Shown: in pieces, positions 1 to 5,110 of the stretch
How the letters are laid out: the number at the start of each line of letters is the position of its first letter
Numbering within the stretch: the first letter of the stretch is position 1
Assembly (NCBI RefSeq): GCF_947253225.1
Contig: NZ_CAMXYR010000068.1
Coordinates: forward strand, 1 to 6,750
From: an uncultured Anaerococcus sp.
Lineage (GTDB): Bacteria; Bacillota; Clostridia; Tissierellales; Peptoniphilaceae
Reading direction: 5' to 3'
DNA length: 6,750 nucleotides
Notes under the pieces: generated by a model
Told to the model about the DNA's origin: nothing
Seen by the model: the letters and a program-made list of their open reading frames with translations, nothing else
Database searches by the model: none
Made by a program: the position numbers and the translations under genes

Positions 1-525
1 TATTATCGTAAATATACTTGATAGGAGAACTATGATTCCAAAGGATTTAAGCCTTGTAGTAAGGGCTTCGAAGATGGCAATTATAGGTAGGGATAGGAGT
101 ATGCTTAGGCCTATATAGTAAAAATATATATTAAAGCTAATGCTTGAAAAGCCACCTATAAATTTTCCACCTAGGTAAAAGAGGGCCAAGAAATATATTT
201 GACAAAGGCTAATTATTATAAAGGCTACAATGAGCTTAGCTATTATGAAGTCAATGTTTTTTCTCGGACTTAGCCTAATAAATTTAAGACCTGCCTTGTG
301 TTCTGTCGCCCAAAGACTTGCTATTATAATAGCTATAAGGGGGATATAGAAGAATGAGAAGTAAAATAAACTTACCTGAGTCCACAGACTTTGCCATTCA
401 TTGGTTAGAATTTCTCTATTGCCAATAAAGTTTATTAAGCCAAAGGCATTGGCTAGCAAGGGGATAATTAGACTTACTAGCAAAATATTTATAATTTTTA
501 TTTTTTTAAATTCTAATTTTAACAT
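1..525 (-). CDS. ABC-2 type transporter permease, lantibiotic-immunity-like (3' end outside window)
   Basis: This minus-strand reading frame of 175 codons starts at ATG 525-523 and is still open at the left edge, so the C-terminus is missing. The start follows an AGGAGG Shine-Dalgarno at suitable spacing. The visible protein begins with a short basic segment, then a membrane helix at about 12-34, a loop containing WQSLWTQ (44-50), and a second helix at about 52-71. A cytoplasmic stretch with ATEHK (73-77) and LSPRKN (85-90) comes next, followed by helices at about 97-118, 132-153 and from 162 on. A W-rich loop, then 'EH' before a basic loop, is the pattern I associate with MutE/MutG/SpaE-type permeases, which pair with an ATPase to expel or exclude peptide antibiotics; this is family recognition without a search. 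Its ATG lies 8 bp past the stop of the upstream permease gene, so the two are probably co-transcribed. Substrate is unknown. Family membership is fairly secure, the lantibiotic role less so. Confidence 0.8.
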   Translation of the reverse strand, partial: MLKLEFKKIKIINILLVSLIIPLLANAFGLINFIGNREILTNEWQSLWTQVSLFYFSFFYIPLIAIIIASLWATEHKAGLKFIRLSPRKNIDFIIAKLIVAFIIISLCQIYFLALFYLGGKFIGGFSSISFNIYFYYIGLSILLSLPIIAIFEALTTRLKSFGIIVLLSSIFTII

Positions 526-533
526 ATATCCTC

Positions 534-1049
534 CTAGTCCTTGTACAAGTTGTAAGTTTTCATCTCTTTTATATAGATTATAGTTAACATTAAGAGTATG
601 AGGGCGATTATTCCAGTATAGAAATTTATAGGATTTAATACTTGAACAAATTTATCTCCTTCTTTGACAAAAGATAGATTCATTAGACTAGCCATCCATG
701 CAAAGGGATTAAGAAATGAGAGAAATTCTGATGTAAGCATTGTTATTATTCCAGTAAGTCCACCTACTATAGAAATAAATGATAGGCTATAGACTCTTTT
801 TACCTTCATTTCAATAATCATAAATAATCCTAGGAAAAATAGGTTTATTAGTAGGATAGATATATTTACCAAAAAAAATCTAAAAATCACATCATTAGTC
901 ATAGGAAAATTAAGAGAAATCATGGCAAGTCTTAGAAAAACAAGGGCTTTTATGATTTGCAGTAGCACTAACCTTAAAGATAAGTTTTTAAATTTATTAA
1001 TAAGAATATCATTCACTTTTTCCCAAAGGCTCTGCTGGAGATGCCACAT
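534..1049 (-). CDS. Short ABC-2 permease-like membrane protein, probably N-terminally truncated
   Basis: A 171-residue, strongly hydrophobic protein read from ATG 1049. Four membrane segments are visible: about 27-47, 54-80, 87-109 and 142-160. A loop with NPFAW (114-118) lies before the last helix, and the C-terminus is short and polar. This layout matches the C-terminal two thirds of the roughly 240-residue lantibiotic-type permeases, such as the neighbour at 1-525. The first two helices and the basic loop between helices 2 and 3 are missing or reduced to residues 1-25, where QQSLWEKV recalls the neighbour's loop motif WQSLWTQV. The ATG has only a weak upstream GAAG, and the frame is closed by TAA a few codons upstream. 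A possible helix-1 remnant lies at 1069-1194 in another frame. I think this gene is a decayed permease, but a short functional membrane protein cannot be excluded. Its stop is 8 bp before the next permease gene. Confidence 0.6.
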   Translation of the reverse strand: MWHLQQSLWEKVNDILINKFKNLSLRLVLLQIIKALVFLRLAMISLNFPMTNDVIFRFFLVNISILLINLFFLGLFMIIEMKVKRVYSLSFISIVGGLTGIITMLTSEFLSFLNPFAWMASLMNLSFVKEGDKFVQVLNPINFYTGIIALILLMLTIIYIKEMKTYNLYKD

Positions 1050-1068
1050 CTTGTTTTTTTCTTCAATT

Positions 1069-1194
1069 TTAATTACTTTTTACAAGAGATGAAATCAATA
1101 TTGGATTAATCAATAAGGATACAAATAAGTATGTGTCCATAATAAAGAAAAGTGAATACTTACTTTCCCAAAAGATCTTCCTGAAACTTAGCCT
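1069..1194 (-). pseudogene. Possible remnant of the permease N-terminus (helix 1), out of frame with 534-1049
   Basis: On the minus strand, about 41 codons ending in TAA at 1071-1069 encode a basic start (RLSFRKIFWESKYS) and then a hydrophobic helix running through MDTYLFVSLLINPILISSL. This resembles the N-terminal 'basic residues, then first helix' of lantibiotic-type permeases, and it lies where the missing N-terminus of the protein at 534-1049 should be. It is in a different frame, separated from that gene by a stop codon and 19 bp. No convincing Shine-Dalgarno and start precede it, and its 5' end meets the divergent promoter at 1194-1202. The similarity is by eye and short, so this is a suggestion only. 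AT-rich DNA often gives hydrophobic chance frames. Confidence 0.3.
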
Positions 1195-1202
1195 GTTATA
1201 AT
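1194..1202 (+). promoter_or_regulatory. Extended -10 promoter for the small membrane protein gene
   Basis: TGTTATAAT is a full extended -10 element (TG, one base, then a consensus TATAAT at 1197-1202). No good -35 hexamer lies 16-18 bp upstream, which is acceptable for an extended -10 promoter. Transcription would begin near 1209, about 40 bp before the ATG at 1249. A second consensus TATAAT occurs at 1216-1221 inside a repeat, without the TGN extension; it could be an alternative -10. Confidence 0.45.
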
Positions 1203-1228
1203 TATCATAGTGGTGTATAATTATCATA
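1197..1228 (+). repeat. Two direct copies of TATAATTATCATA, 19 bp apart
   Basis: The 13-bp sequence TATAATTATCATA occurs at 1197-1209 and again, identically, at 1216-1228. Each copy contains the palindrome ATAATTAT. The first copy includes the -10 hexamer of the extended promoter and the second lies in the predicted early transcribed region. The placement would suit an operator for a repressor binding two sites about two helical turns apart, or a duplicated -10 region. No regulator gene is in the window. Confidence 0.55.
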
Positions 1229-1248
1229 TATATATGAGGAGGAAGGTC

Positions 1249-1596
1249 ATGCATTTAGCAGATCCAGGAGATATTAAGCTTAAAGTTTTCTTATTGGTAC
1301 CAGTAATTTTGTGTTTGATAATTTTGTTTTTGGTCGATAAGACCAATGGCAATATTATAGCAGGTTTTAATCTTATGGAGGAAGAAAAAAAGGAAGATTT
1401 GATTAAACGAGGATATTTAAAAAAAGTCAAAGTCATGATTTTAATAATGTGTCTGCCTTTAGTTTTTGCTTTTTTATCTAGTTTTTTTGTAAGTGATATG
1501 GAGCTTTTCGATATAATTATGATGAAGGCCTGGGGCATCTTTGCCATAATTACTATTTTGGGGATAATTCTTGTTAATTATTCTATGAGAAATTAA
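1249..1596 (+). CDS. Small membrane protein, DUF3784-like
   Basis: A 115-residue protein starting at ATG 1249, chosen because GAGGAGGAAGG lies just upstream at ideal spacing; the in-frame GTG at 1210 lies in the promoter repeat and has no ribosome site. Three membrane helices are visible: about 11-29, 61-80 and 94-110. Between the first two is a charged loop opening with IIAGFN (36-41), then MEEEKKEDLIKRGYLKK. A hydrophobic helix followed by IAGYN-like residues and an acidic/lysine-rich loop is the pattern of the DUF3784 family of uncharacterised bacterial membrane proteins of about 100 residues. The assignment is by memory of that pattern and the function is unknown. The gene has its own promoter and a terminator directly after its stop, so it appears to be a single-gene unit separate from the urease operon. 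It diverges from the permease genes. Confidence 0.75.
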   Translation: MHLADPGDIKLKVFLLVPVILCLIILFLVDKTNGNIIAGFNLMEEEKKEDLIKRGYLKKVKVMILIMCLPLVFAFLSSFFVSDMELFDIIMMKAWGIFAIITILGIILVNYSMRN

Positions 1597-1628
1597 CCGT
1601 ATATGGATTTATTCCATATGCGGTTTTT
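1597..1628 (+). terminator. Intrinsic terminator after the small membrane protein gene
   Basis: An 11-bp stem (1597-1607 with 1613-1623, one G-U pair, no mismatch) closes a 5-base loop and is followed by five T residues at 1624-1628. It begins at the base after the TAA stop. It should end the upstream transcript, so the urease genes need a promoter in the following 118 bp. Confidence 0.9.
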
Positions 1629-1699
1629 GTCTTGGAATTTCTGTTAGCTTATCTAAAAAAGGTGAGTAAAGAAAAAACACTTTAAATAATGCAAAGTCA

Positions 1700-1727
1700 T
1701 TGCTTTTTATTGTTTTAGGGGTACTAT
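1700..1727 (+). promoter_or_regulatory. Tentative promoter of the urease operon
   Basis: The terminator at 1597-1628 implies a new promoter before ureE. The best candidate I see is TTGCTT (1700-1705), 16 bp, then TACTAT (1722-1727); TATAAA at 1725-1730 is an overlapping -10 alternative. Both hexamers are imperfect. A weaker option is TTGTCT (1627-1632), 17 bp, TATCTA (1650-1655). Short dyads lie around 1688-1704 (AATG/CATT and GCAA/TTGC) and could be regulatory, but I recognise no known operator such as a NikR site. Confidence 0.25.
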
Positions 1728-1740
1728 AAAGTTTGTAAAA

Positions 1741-1750
1741 AAAGGGGTGA
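1741..1750 (+). promoter_or_regulatory. Ribosome binding site that favours a TTG start for ureE
   Basis: AAAGGGGTGA matches the anti-Shine-Dalgarno complement AAAGGAGGTGA except for one missing base. It ends 5 bases before TTG 1756-1758, a normal spacing. The in-frame GTG at 1747 lies inside this same element and has no separate site upstream, so TTG is the better initiator. Confidence 0.55.
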
Positions 1751-1755
1751 ATAAA

Positions 1756-2292
1756 TTGATAATTGAAAAAATTATTGGAAATGTTTTTGATATAAATGAA
1801 GAAAATTTAATAATCAACTGGCTTAATATTCCTTACGACCATGCCCACAAGAAAATTCAAAGATTTGAATATGAGGGTTTAGACTTGGGTCTGAAGCTTT
1901 CTGAAGAGGATAGACAAAGAGGTCTAAAGCATGGAGATATAATTTATAGAGAAAATAATGTAATTTATGCTATCAATATCGAAGAGCTTGAATGCTTAAA
2001 GCTTTCAATGGATGAGGCTAAGAGCTTTGTCAACTTGGCATATATTATTGGCAATCGTCATGCAAAATTATACTGGTCAGAAGATGGTGAATCTTTAATT
2101 ACACCATATGAGAAGACCCTAGAAGATATGCTAAAGACTGTAGAAGGGATAAAGATGGATAAGGTCATGGCTAAATTATTGCCAAAAAACAACTTGATGG
2201 CAATTCTTCCTCAAGGTCAAGTAGTAGAGCATCATAGTCACGACCATGATCACGATCACGTCCACAATCATCACCACCATCACCATGAATAG
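1756..2292 (+). CDS. ureE: Urease accessory protein UreE (nickel metallochaperone)
   Basis: UreE is a cytoplasmic dimer that binds nickel and passes it to UreG for insertion into urease. From the TTG at 1756 the protein is 178 residues; a GTG at 1747 would add three. The TTG is preferred because of ribosome-site spacing and because the product then begins MIIEKIIGN, the usual UreE opening. The N-terminal peptide-binding-like domain covers about 1-72 and the metal-binding domain about 75-150, with the conserved GNRH (99-102) supplying the dimer-interface nickel histidine. The last 20 residues hold 13 histidines in H-D-H-D alternation and then six in a row. His-rich tails occur in some UreE proteins (Klebsiella) and store or buffer extra nickel. 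This is the first gene of the operon. Its last 8 bp overlap the ureF start. Confidence 0.93.
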   Translation: MIIEKIIGNVFDINEENLIINWLNIPYDHAHKKIQRFEYEGLDLGLKLSEEDRQRGLKHGDIIYRENNVIYAINIEELECLKLSMDEAKSFVNLAYIIGNRHAKLYWSEDGESLITPYEKTLEDMLKTVEGIKMDKVMAKLLPKNNLMAILPQGQVVEHHSHDHDHDHVHNHHHHHHE

Positions 2293-2989
2293 AAAAAAAT
2301 ATGAAGAAGAGCTCATCCTCCTTCAATTAAATGATAGTCAATTTCCTATAGGTTCTTATTCACATTCTTATGGACTTGAAAATTATATCCTAAAGAATTT
2401 GATTAAAGATTCGAAAGATACAAAAAAATATTTAATAAACTATTTAAAAACTAGCTTCTATTATAATGACCTTTTAGCTGTATATCTAGCTTACAATTAT
2501 TTTATAGAAGGAGAAAAAGATGAGCTTTTAGATCTAAATATAAGATTACAGGCTCAAAAAAGCCAAAAAGAGTTAAGGGAAGCTTCAGAGAAGTTAGGCT
2601 CAAGACTTATATCGACAGTTCATAAGATGGACATATCTATGCCAGAACAATACTATGACTACTTAGATTATCATAAGAAAAATGACATTATCATCCATCA
2701 CTCAGTCGCCTATGCTCTAATTACAGTAAGTCTTGATATTGATTTGACCGCATCTCTTTTGAGTTTTGCATTTAATATGGCACAGAATCTAGTGATTACA
2801 GCGGTTAAGACAGTACCTATCAGCCAGTTTGATGGGCAGAAAATCTTATATGAACTATATGACTTGATAATAGATTTAGTTACAAAGATAGATAAATTGG
2901 ATGAGGAGTATTATTTTACTTCATATCCAGGTGTAGAAGTTGCTTCAATGCAACATGAAGTATTATATTCAAGACTTTATATGTCTTAG
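2285..2989 (+). CDS. ureF: Urease accessory protein UreF
   Basis: UreF joins UreD and UreG in the complex that loads nickel and the bridging carbamate into apo-urease, and is thought to gate UreG GTPase activity. I start it at ATG 2285 (234 residues), because a longer in-frame start at 2246 only adds a Thr/Ile run read from the ureE histidine codons. Family signatures in order: LLQLNDSQFPIGSYSHSYGLE (roughly 12-32, the family's 'LLQL..P.lPvG.fs.S.GLE'), an all-helical body, VPISQFDGQ near 177-185 (family 'iPLGQ..GQ'), and a C-terminal block SYPGVEVASMQHE...YSRLYMS that ends as UreF proteins usually do. The ATG lies within the last His and Glu codons of ureE and has no Shine-Dalgarno, so initiation probably depends on ribosomes finishing ureE. 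ureG follows 8 bp later. Confidence 0.93.
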   Translation: MNRKKYEEELILLQLNDSQFPIGSYSHSYGLENYILKNLIKDSKDTKKYLINYLKTSFYYNDLLAVYLAYNYFIEGEKDELLDLNIRLQAQKSQKELREASEKLGSRLISTVHKMDISMPEQYYDYLDYHKKNDIIIHHSVAYALITVSLDIDLTASLLSFAFNMAQNLVITAVKTVPISQFDGQKILYELYDLIIDLVTKIDKLDEEYYFTSYPGVEVASMQHEVLYSRLYMS

Positions 2990-2997
2990 GGAGGCTT

Positions 2998-3609
2998 ATG
3001 GATTACGTAAAAATTGGTGTCGCAGGCCCTGTTGGTTGCGGCAAGACACATTTGATAGAAAAACTAGTAGAAGAATTCAAAAAAGATTATAAGGTTGCTG
3101 TAGTTACTAATGATATATATACAGAAGAAGATGCAAACTACCTAAAAGATCAGGGGATTCTTGAAAGAGATAGGATAAGAGGAGTAGAAACTGGAGGATG
3201 TCCTCATACAGCCATAAGAGATGATGTTTCTATGAACCTTGAAGCTTGTGAGGATTTAGTCAGAAATTTTAAGGATATAGAAATAATCTTTATCGAAAGT
3301 GGTGGAGACAATCTATCAGCAACCTTTAGTCCTGACCTTGCAGATGCCACCATCTTTGTAATAGATGTAGCTGCAGGTGGGGATATACCAAGAAAAGGAG
3401 GCCCAGGAATTTTAAGATCAGACCTTCTTATCATAAACAAAAAAGATTTAGCTCCTTATGTTGGCGTTGACCTTGAGGCTATGAGAAAGGATACCCTAGC
3501 CCAAAGAGGAGAACGTCCATTTATCTTTACTAATATCAAAAATGGCGATGGCCTTAATGAGGTCTATGACTGGATAAGAAAGCAAGTCTTATTAGAAGAT
3601 TTAAAATAA
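2998..3609 (+). CDS. ureG: Urease accessory GTPase UreG
   Basis: UreG is a SIMIBI-class GTPase whose GTP-dependent dimer carries nickel from UreE to the UreD-UreF-urease complex. The 203-residue length is typical. Visible motifs: P-loop GPVGCGKT (10-17), TNDIYTEEDANYL (37-49), the metal-binding CPH (68-70) in GVETGGCPHTAIRDD, ESGGDNLSATFSPDLAD (100-116), and the guanine-specificity motif NKKD (147-150). The P-loop has cysteine at position 14 where most UreG proteins I recall have serine; the catalytic lysine and threonine are intact. A good GGGAGG site (2989-2994) precedes ATG 2998, giving UreG its own strong initiation, unlike its neighbours ureF and ureD. Its stop overlaps the ureD start by one base (TAATG). 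Confidence 0.97.
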   Translation: MDYVKIGVAGPVGCGKTHLIEKLVEEFKKDYKVAVVTNDIYTEEDANYLKDQGILERDRIRGVETGGCPHTAIRDDVSMNLEACEDLVRNFKDIEIIFIESGGDNLSATFSPDLADATIFVIDVAAGGDIPRKGGPGILRSDLLIINKKDLAPYVGVDLEAMRKDTLAQRGERPFIFTNIKNGDGLNEVYDWIRKQVLLEDLK

Positions 3610-4424
3610 TGAAAAAAACATACGCAAGAGCCAGCAGATTATATTTAGAGTTTGAAAATAAGGATGATACAACAATCCTAAAAGATATTTACAATTCTCC
3701 ACCATTCTTAGTCATGCACACCTTCAAATACGGTAACTTTACCAAGGCTATGATTATGAGCTCAAGCCCAGGTATCTTGGAAGGCGATAGGCAAGAAGAA
3801 AGATTTTATGCAAAAAAAAATAGCAAGGTCTTGCTTTCTTCTCAATCATACGAAAAAGTTTATAAGATGAACGAGGATTCTTTCGCAAGTCGTAAGGTCG
3901 AAATTCGTGGAGAAGAAAAATCTGACTTTATTTTTAAACTTTTACCCATGATTCTCTACAAGGATGCAGATTTTAGGGAGGATATCAAGGTAGATTTAGA
4001 AAAAGATGCTAGGCTTATTTTTTCTAACTGCTTTGTAGCTGGTAGAATTGGTAGGGGAGAAAGCTTTGAATTTAAAAGCTACAAGACTAATCTAGATATA
4101 AACCTTGATGGCAAACTTATCTACACCGAAAAAAACCTCATAAGGCCAAGAGAACAAAATATAAATGAACTTGGTTTAATGGAAGGCTATGACCACTTTT
4201 TGTCAATGGTTGCTATAAATTTTTCCGATGAAAATAATCTAGGCGAGATTCGCAATATAATTGATAAGCACAGTTTAAAGAGAGGACTAAAAGGTGGGGC
4301 AAGTTGCAGCTTTAGAAATGATATTCAAATTAGAATTTTGGGCAAGATGGGACAGGATTTAATAGAATGTGAAAAAGAAATAATAGATTATTTAATTGAA
4401 AAAGGGGGAAGGATATGCATTTAG
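3609..4424 (+). CDS. ureD: Urease accessory protein UreD (UreH)
   Basis: UreD (called UreH in some species) binds apo-urease directly and provides the scaffold and nickel tunnel for UreF and UreG. The protein has 271 residues, normal for the family. Recognisable features are RASRLYLEF near the N-terminus, SSSPGILEGDR (51-61, family 'SPGGL..GDr'), LLSSQSYEKVYKM (75-87, family 'TTQ..tKvY'), LPMILYKDADF (112-122), and AGRIGRGESFEF (144-155, family 'GR.arGE'). Sequence conservation is low, as usual for UreD, and the assignment is supported by position between ureG and ureA. The ATG overlaps the ureG stop by one base and has only a weak purine stretch upstream, which suggests translational coupling. 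The 3' end overlaps ureA by 10 bp. Confidence 0.92.
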   Translation: MKKTYARASRLYLEFENKDDTTILKDIYNSPPFLVMHTFKYGNFTKAMIMSSSPGILEGDRQEERFYAKKNSKVLLSSQSYEKVYKMNEDSFASRKVEIRGEEKSDFIFKLLPMILYKDADFREDIKVDLEKDARLIFSNCFVAGRIGRGESFEFKSYKTNLDINLDGKLIYTEKNLIRPREQNINELGLMEGYDHFLSMVAINFSDENNLGEIRNIIDKHSLKRGLKGGASCSFRNDIQIRILGKMGQDLIECEKEIIDYLIEKGGRICI

Positions 4425-4717
4425 TACCAAAAGATATTGAACGCTTGATGATATTTACAGCTGGAGAAGTTGCCAGAAAGCGTAAAGAACGTGGACTTAA
4501 ATTAAACTATCCTGAAGCAGTCGCTCTAATCAGTGCCGAGCTTTATGAGATGGCTCGTGATGGCAAGACTGTTTCAGATTTGATGCAAGAAGGCAGGAAG
4601 ATTCTAACAAGGGATGATGTCATGGAAGGTGTCCCTGAAATGATTAAGGATGTACAAATAGAAGCCACATTTCCTGATGGAACCAAGCTTGTAACAGTTC
4701 ATCAACCAATAGTGTAG
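4415..4717 (+). CDS. ureA: Urease subunit gamma UreA
   Basis: UreA is the smallest structural subunit of urease, packing on UreC in the (UreABC)3 trimer; it carries no catalytic residue. At exactly 100 residues it has the standard length of a separate, unfused gamma subunit. Nearly every family motif is present: MHLVPKDIERL at the start, GLKLNYPEAVALIS (27-40), ARDGKTV (47-53), LMQEGRKILTRDDVMEGVPEMI (56-77) and TFPDGTKLVTVHQPI (85-99). A GGGGGAAGG site inside the end of ureD precedes ATG 4415, and the two genes overlap by 10 bp. An AGGAGG at its stop codon serves ureB. Confidence 0.98.
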   Translation: MHLVPKDIERLMIFTAGEVARKRKERGLKLNYPEAVALISAELYEMARDGKTVSDLMQEGRKILTRDDVMEGVPEMIKDVQIEATFPDGTKLVTVHQPIV

Positions 4718-4726
4718 GAGGCAAAA

Positions 4727-5110
4727 ATGATTCCAGGTGAAATTTTTTATAAAGATGAAGATTTAATTTTAAATGAAGATTTCGAAGCTATTGAAATAGA
4801 AGTAACAAATACTGGAGATAGGGCCGTACAAATCGGTTCTCATTTTCATTTTTTTGAAGTGAATAGATTTTTGAAATTCAATCGTAGCATGGCCTTTGGC
4901 AAAAAACTAGACATCCCTGCAGGAAATGCTATTAGATTTGAACCAGGTCAAACCCATAGGGTTAGATTAATTGATATCGGCGGAAATGGAAGGGTCATCG
5001 GCTTTAACGGACTCACAAATGGTGTAGCCCATGATATAAAAAAAGAGGAAGCCATGAAAAACCTAATTCAAAAAGGCTATGCTAATATTAATAGTGATGG
5101 GGAGGAATAG
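4727..5110 (+). CDS. ureB: Urease subunit beta UreB
   Basis: UreB is the beta subunit that packs against UreC, and in activation it is thought to shift to open the nickel site. The protein has 127 residues, slightly longer than the roughly 100-125 of many homologues because of a charged C-terminal tail (about 103-127). Motifs: MIPGEI at the start, VTNTGDRAVQIGSHFHFFEVN (26-46), LDIPAGNAIRFEPG (61-74) and IGFNGLTNG (91-99). AGGAGG at 4716-4721 precedes ATG 4727 with ideal spacing. The TAG stop abuts the ureC ATG without a gap. Confidence 0.98.
   Translation: MIPGEIFYKDEDLILNEDFEAIEIEVTNTGDRAVQIGSHFHFFEVNRFLKFNRSMAFGKKLDIPAGNAIRFEPGQTHRVRLIDIGGNGRVIGFNGLTNGVAHDIKKEEAMKNLIQKGYANINSDGEE

Noticed and set aside
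80..130. Possible frameshift in the left-edge permease near the TATA-rich stretch
   Set aside because: A first reading suggested an in-frame TAG, but recounting the A/T run showed the frame continues unbroken to the window edge.
1069..1254. A 61-codon minus-strand frame from ATG 1254 as a full gene
   Set aside because: Its first 20 codons lie over the opposite gene's start, ribosome site and promoter repeat, and it lacks a ribosome site. Only the inner part is kept, as a possible permease remnant.
1224..1547. A 107-codon minus-strand frame opposite the small membrane protein
   Set aside because: It is antisense to a gene with a good ribosome site, promoter and terminator, and shows no family features.
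1689..1718. Nine-codon leader peptide (ATG CAA AGT ... TAG) before ureE
   Set aside because: There is no ribosome site, no run of regulatory codons and no attenuator-like hairpin between it and ureE.
2246..2284. Longer UreF with 13 extra N-terminal residues (Met-Ile-Thr repeats)
   Set aside because: The extension is just the shifted-frame reading of the ureE histidine and aspartate codons. UreF homologues begin close to the LLQL motif, and the ATG at 2285 gives a normal length.
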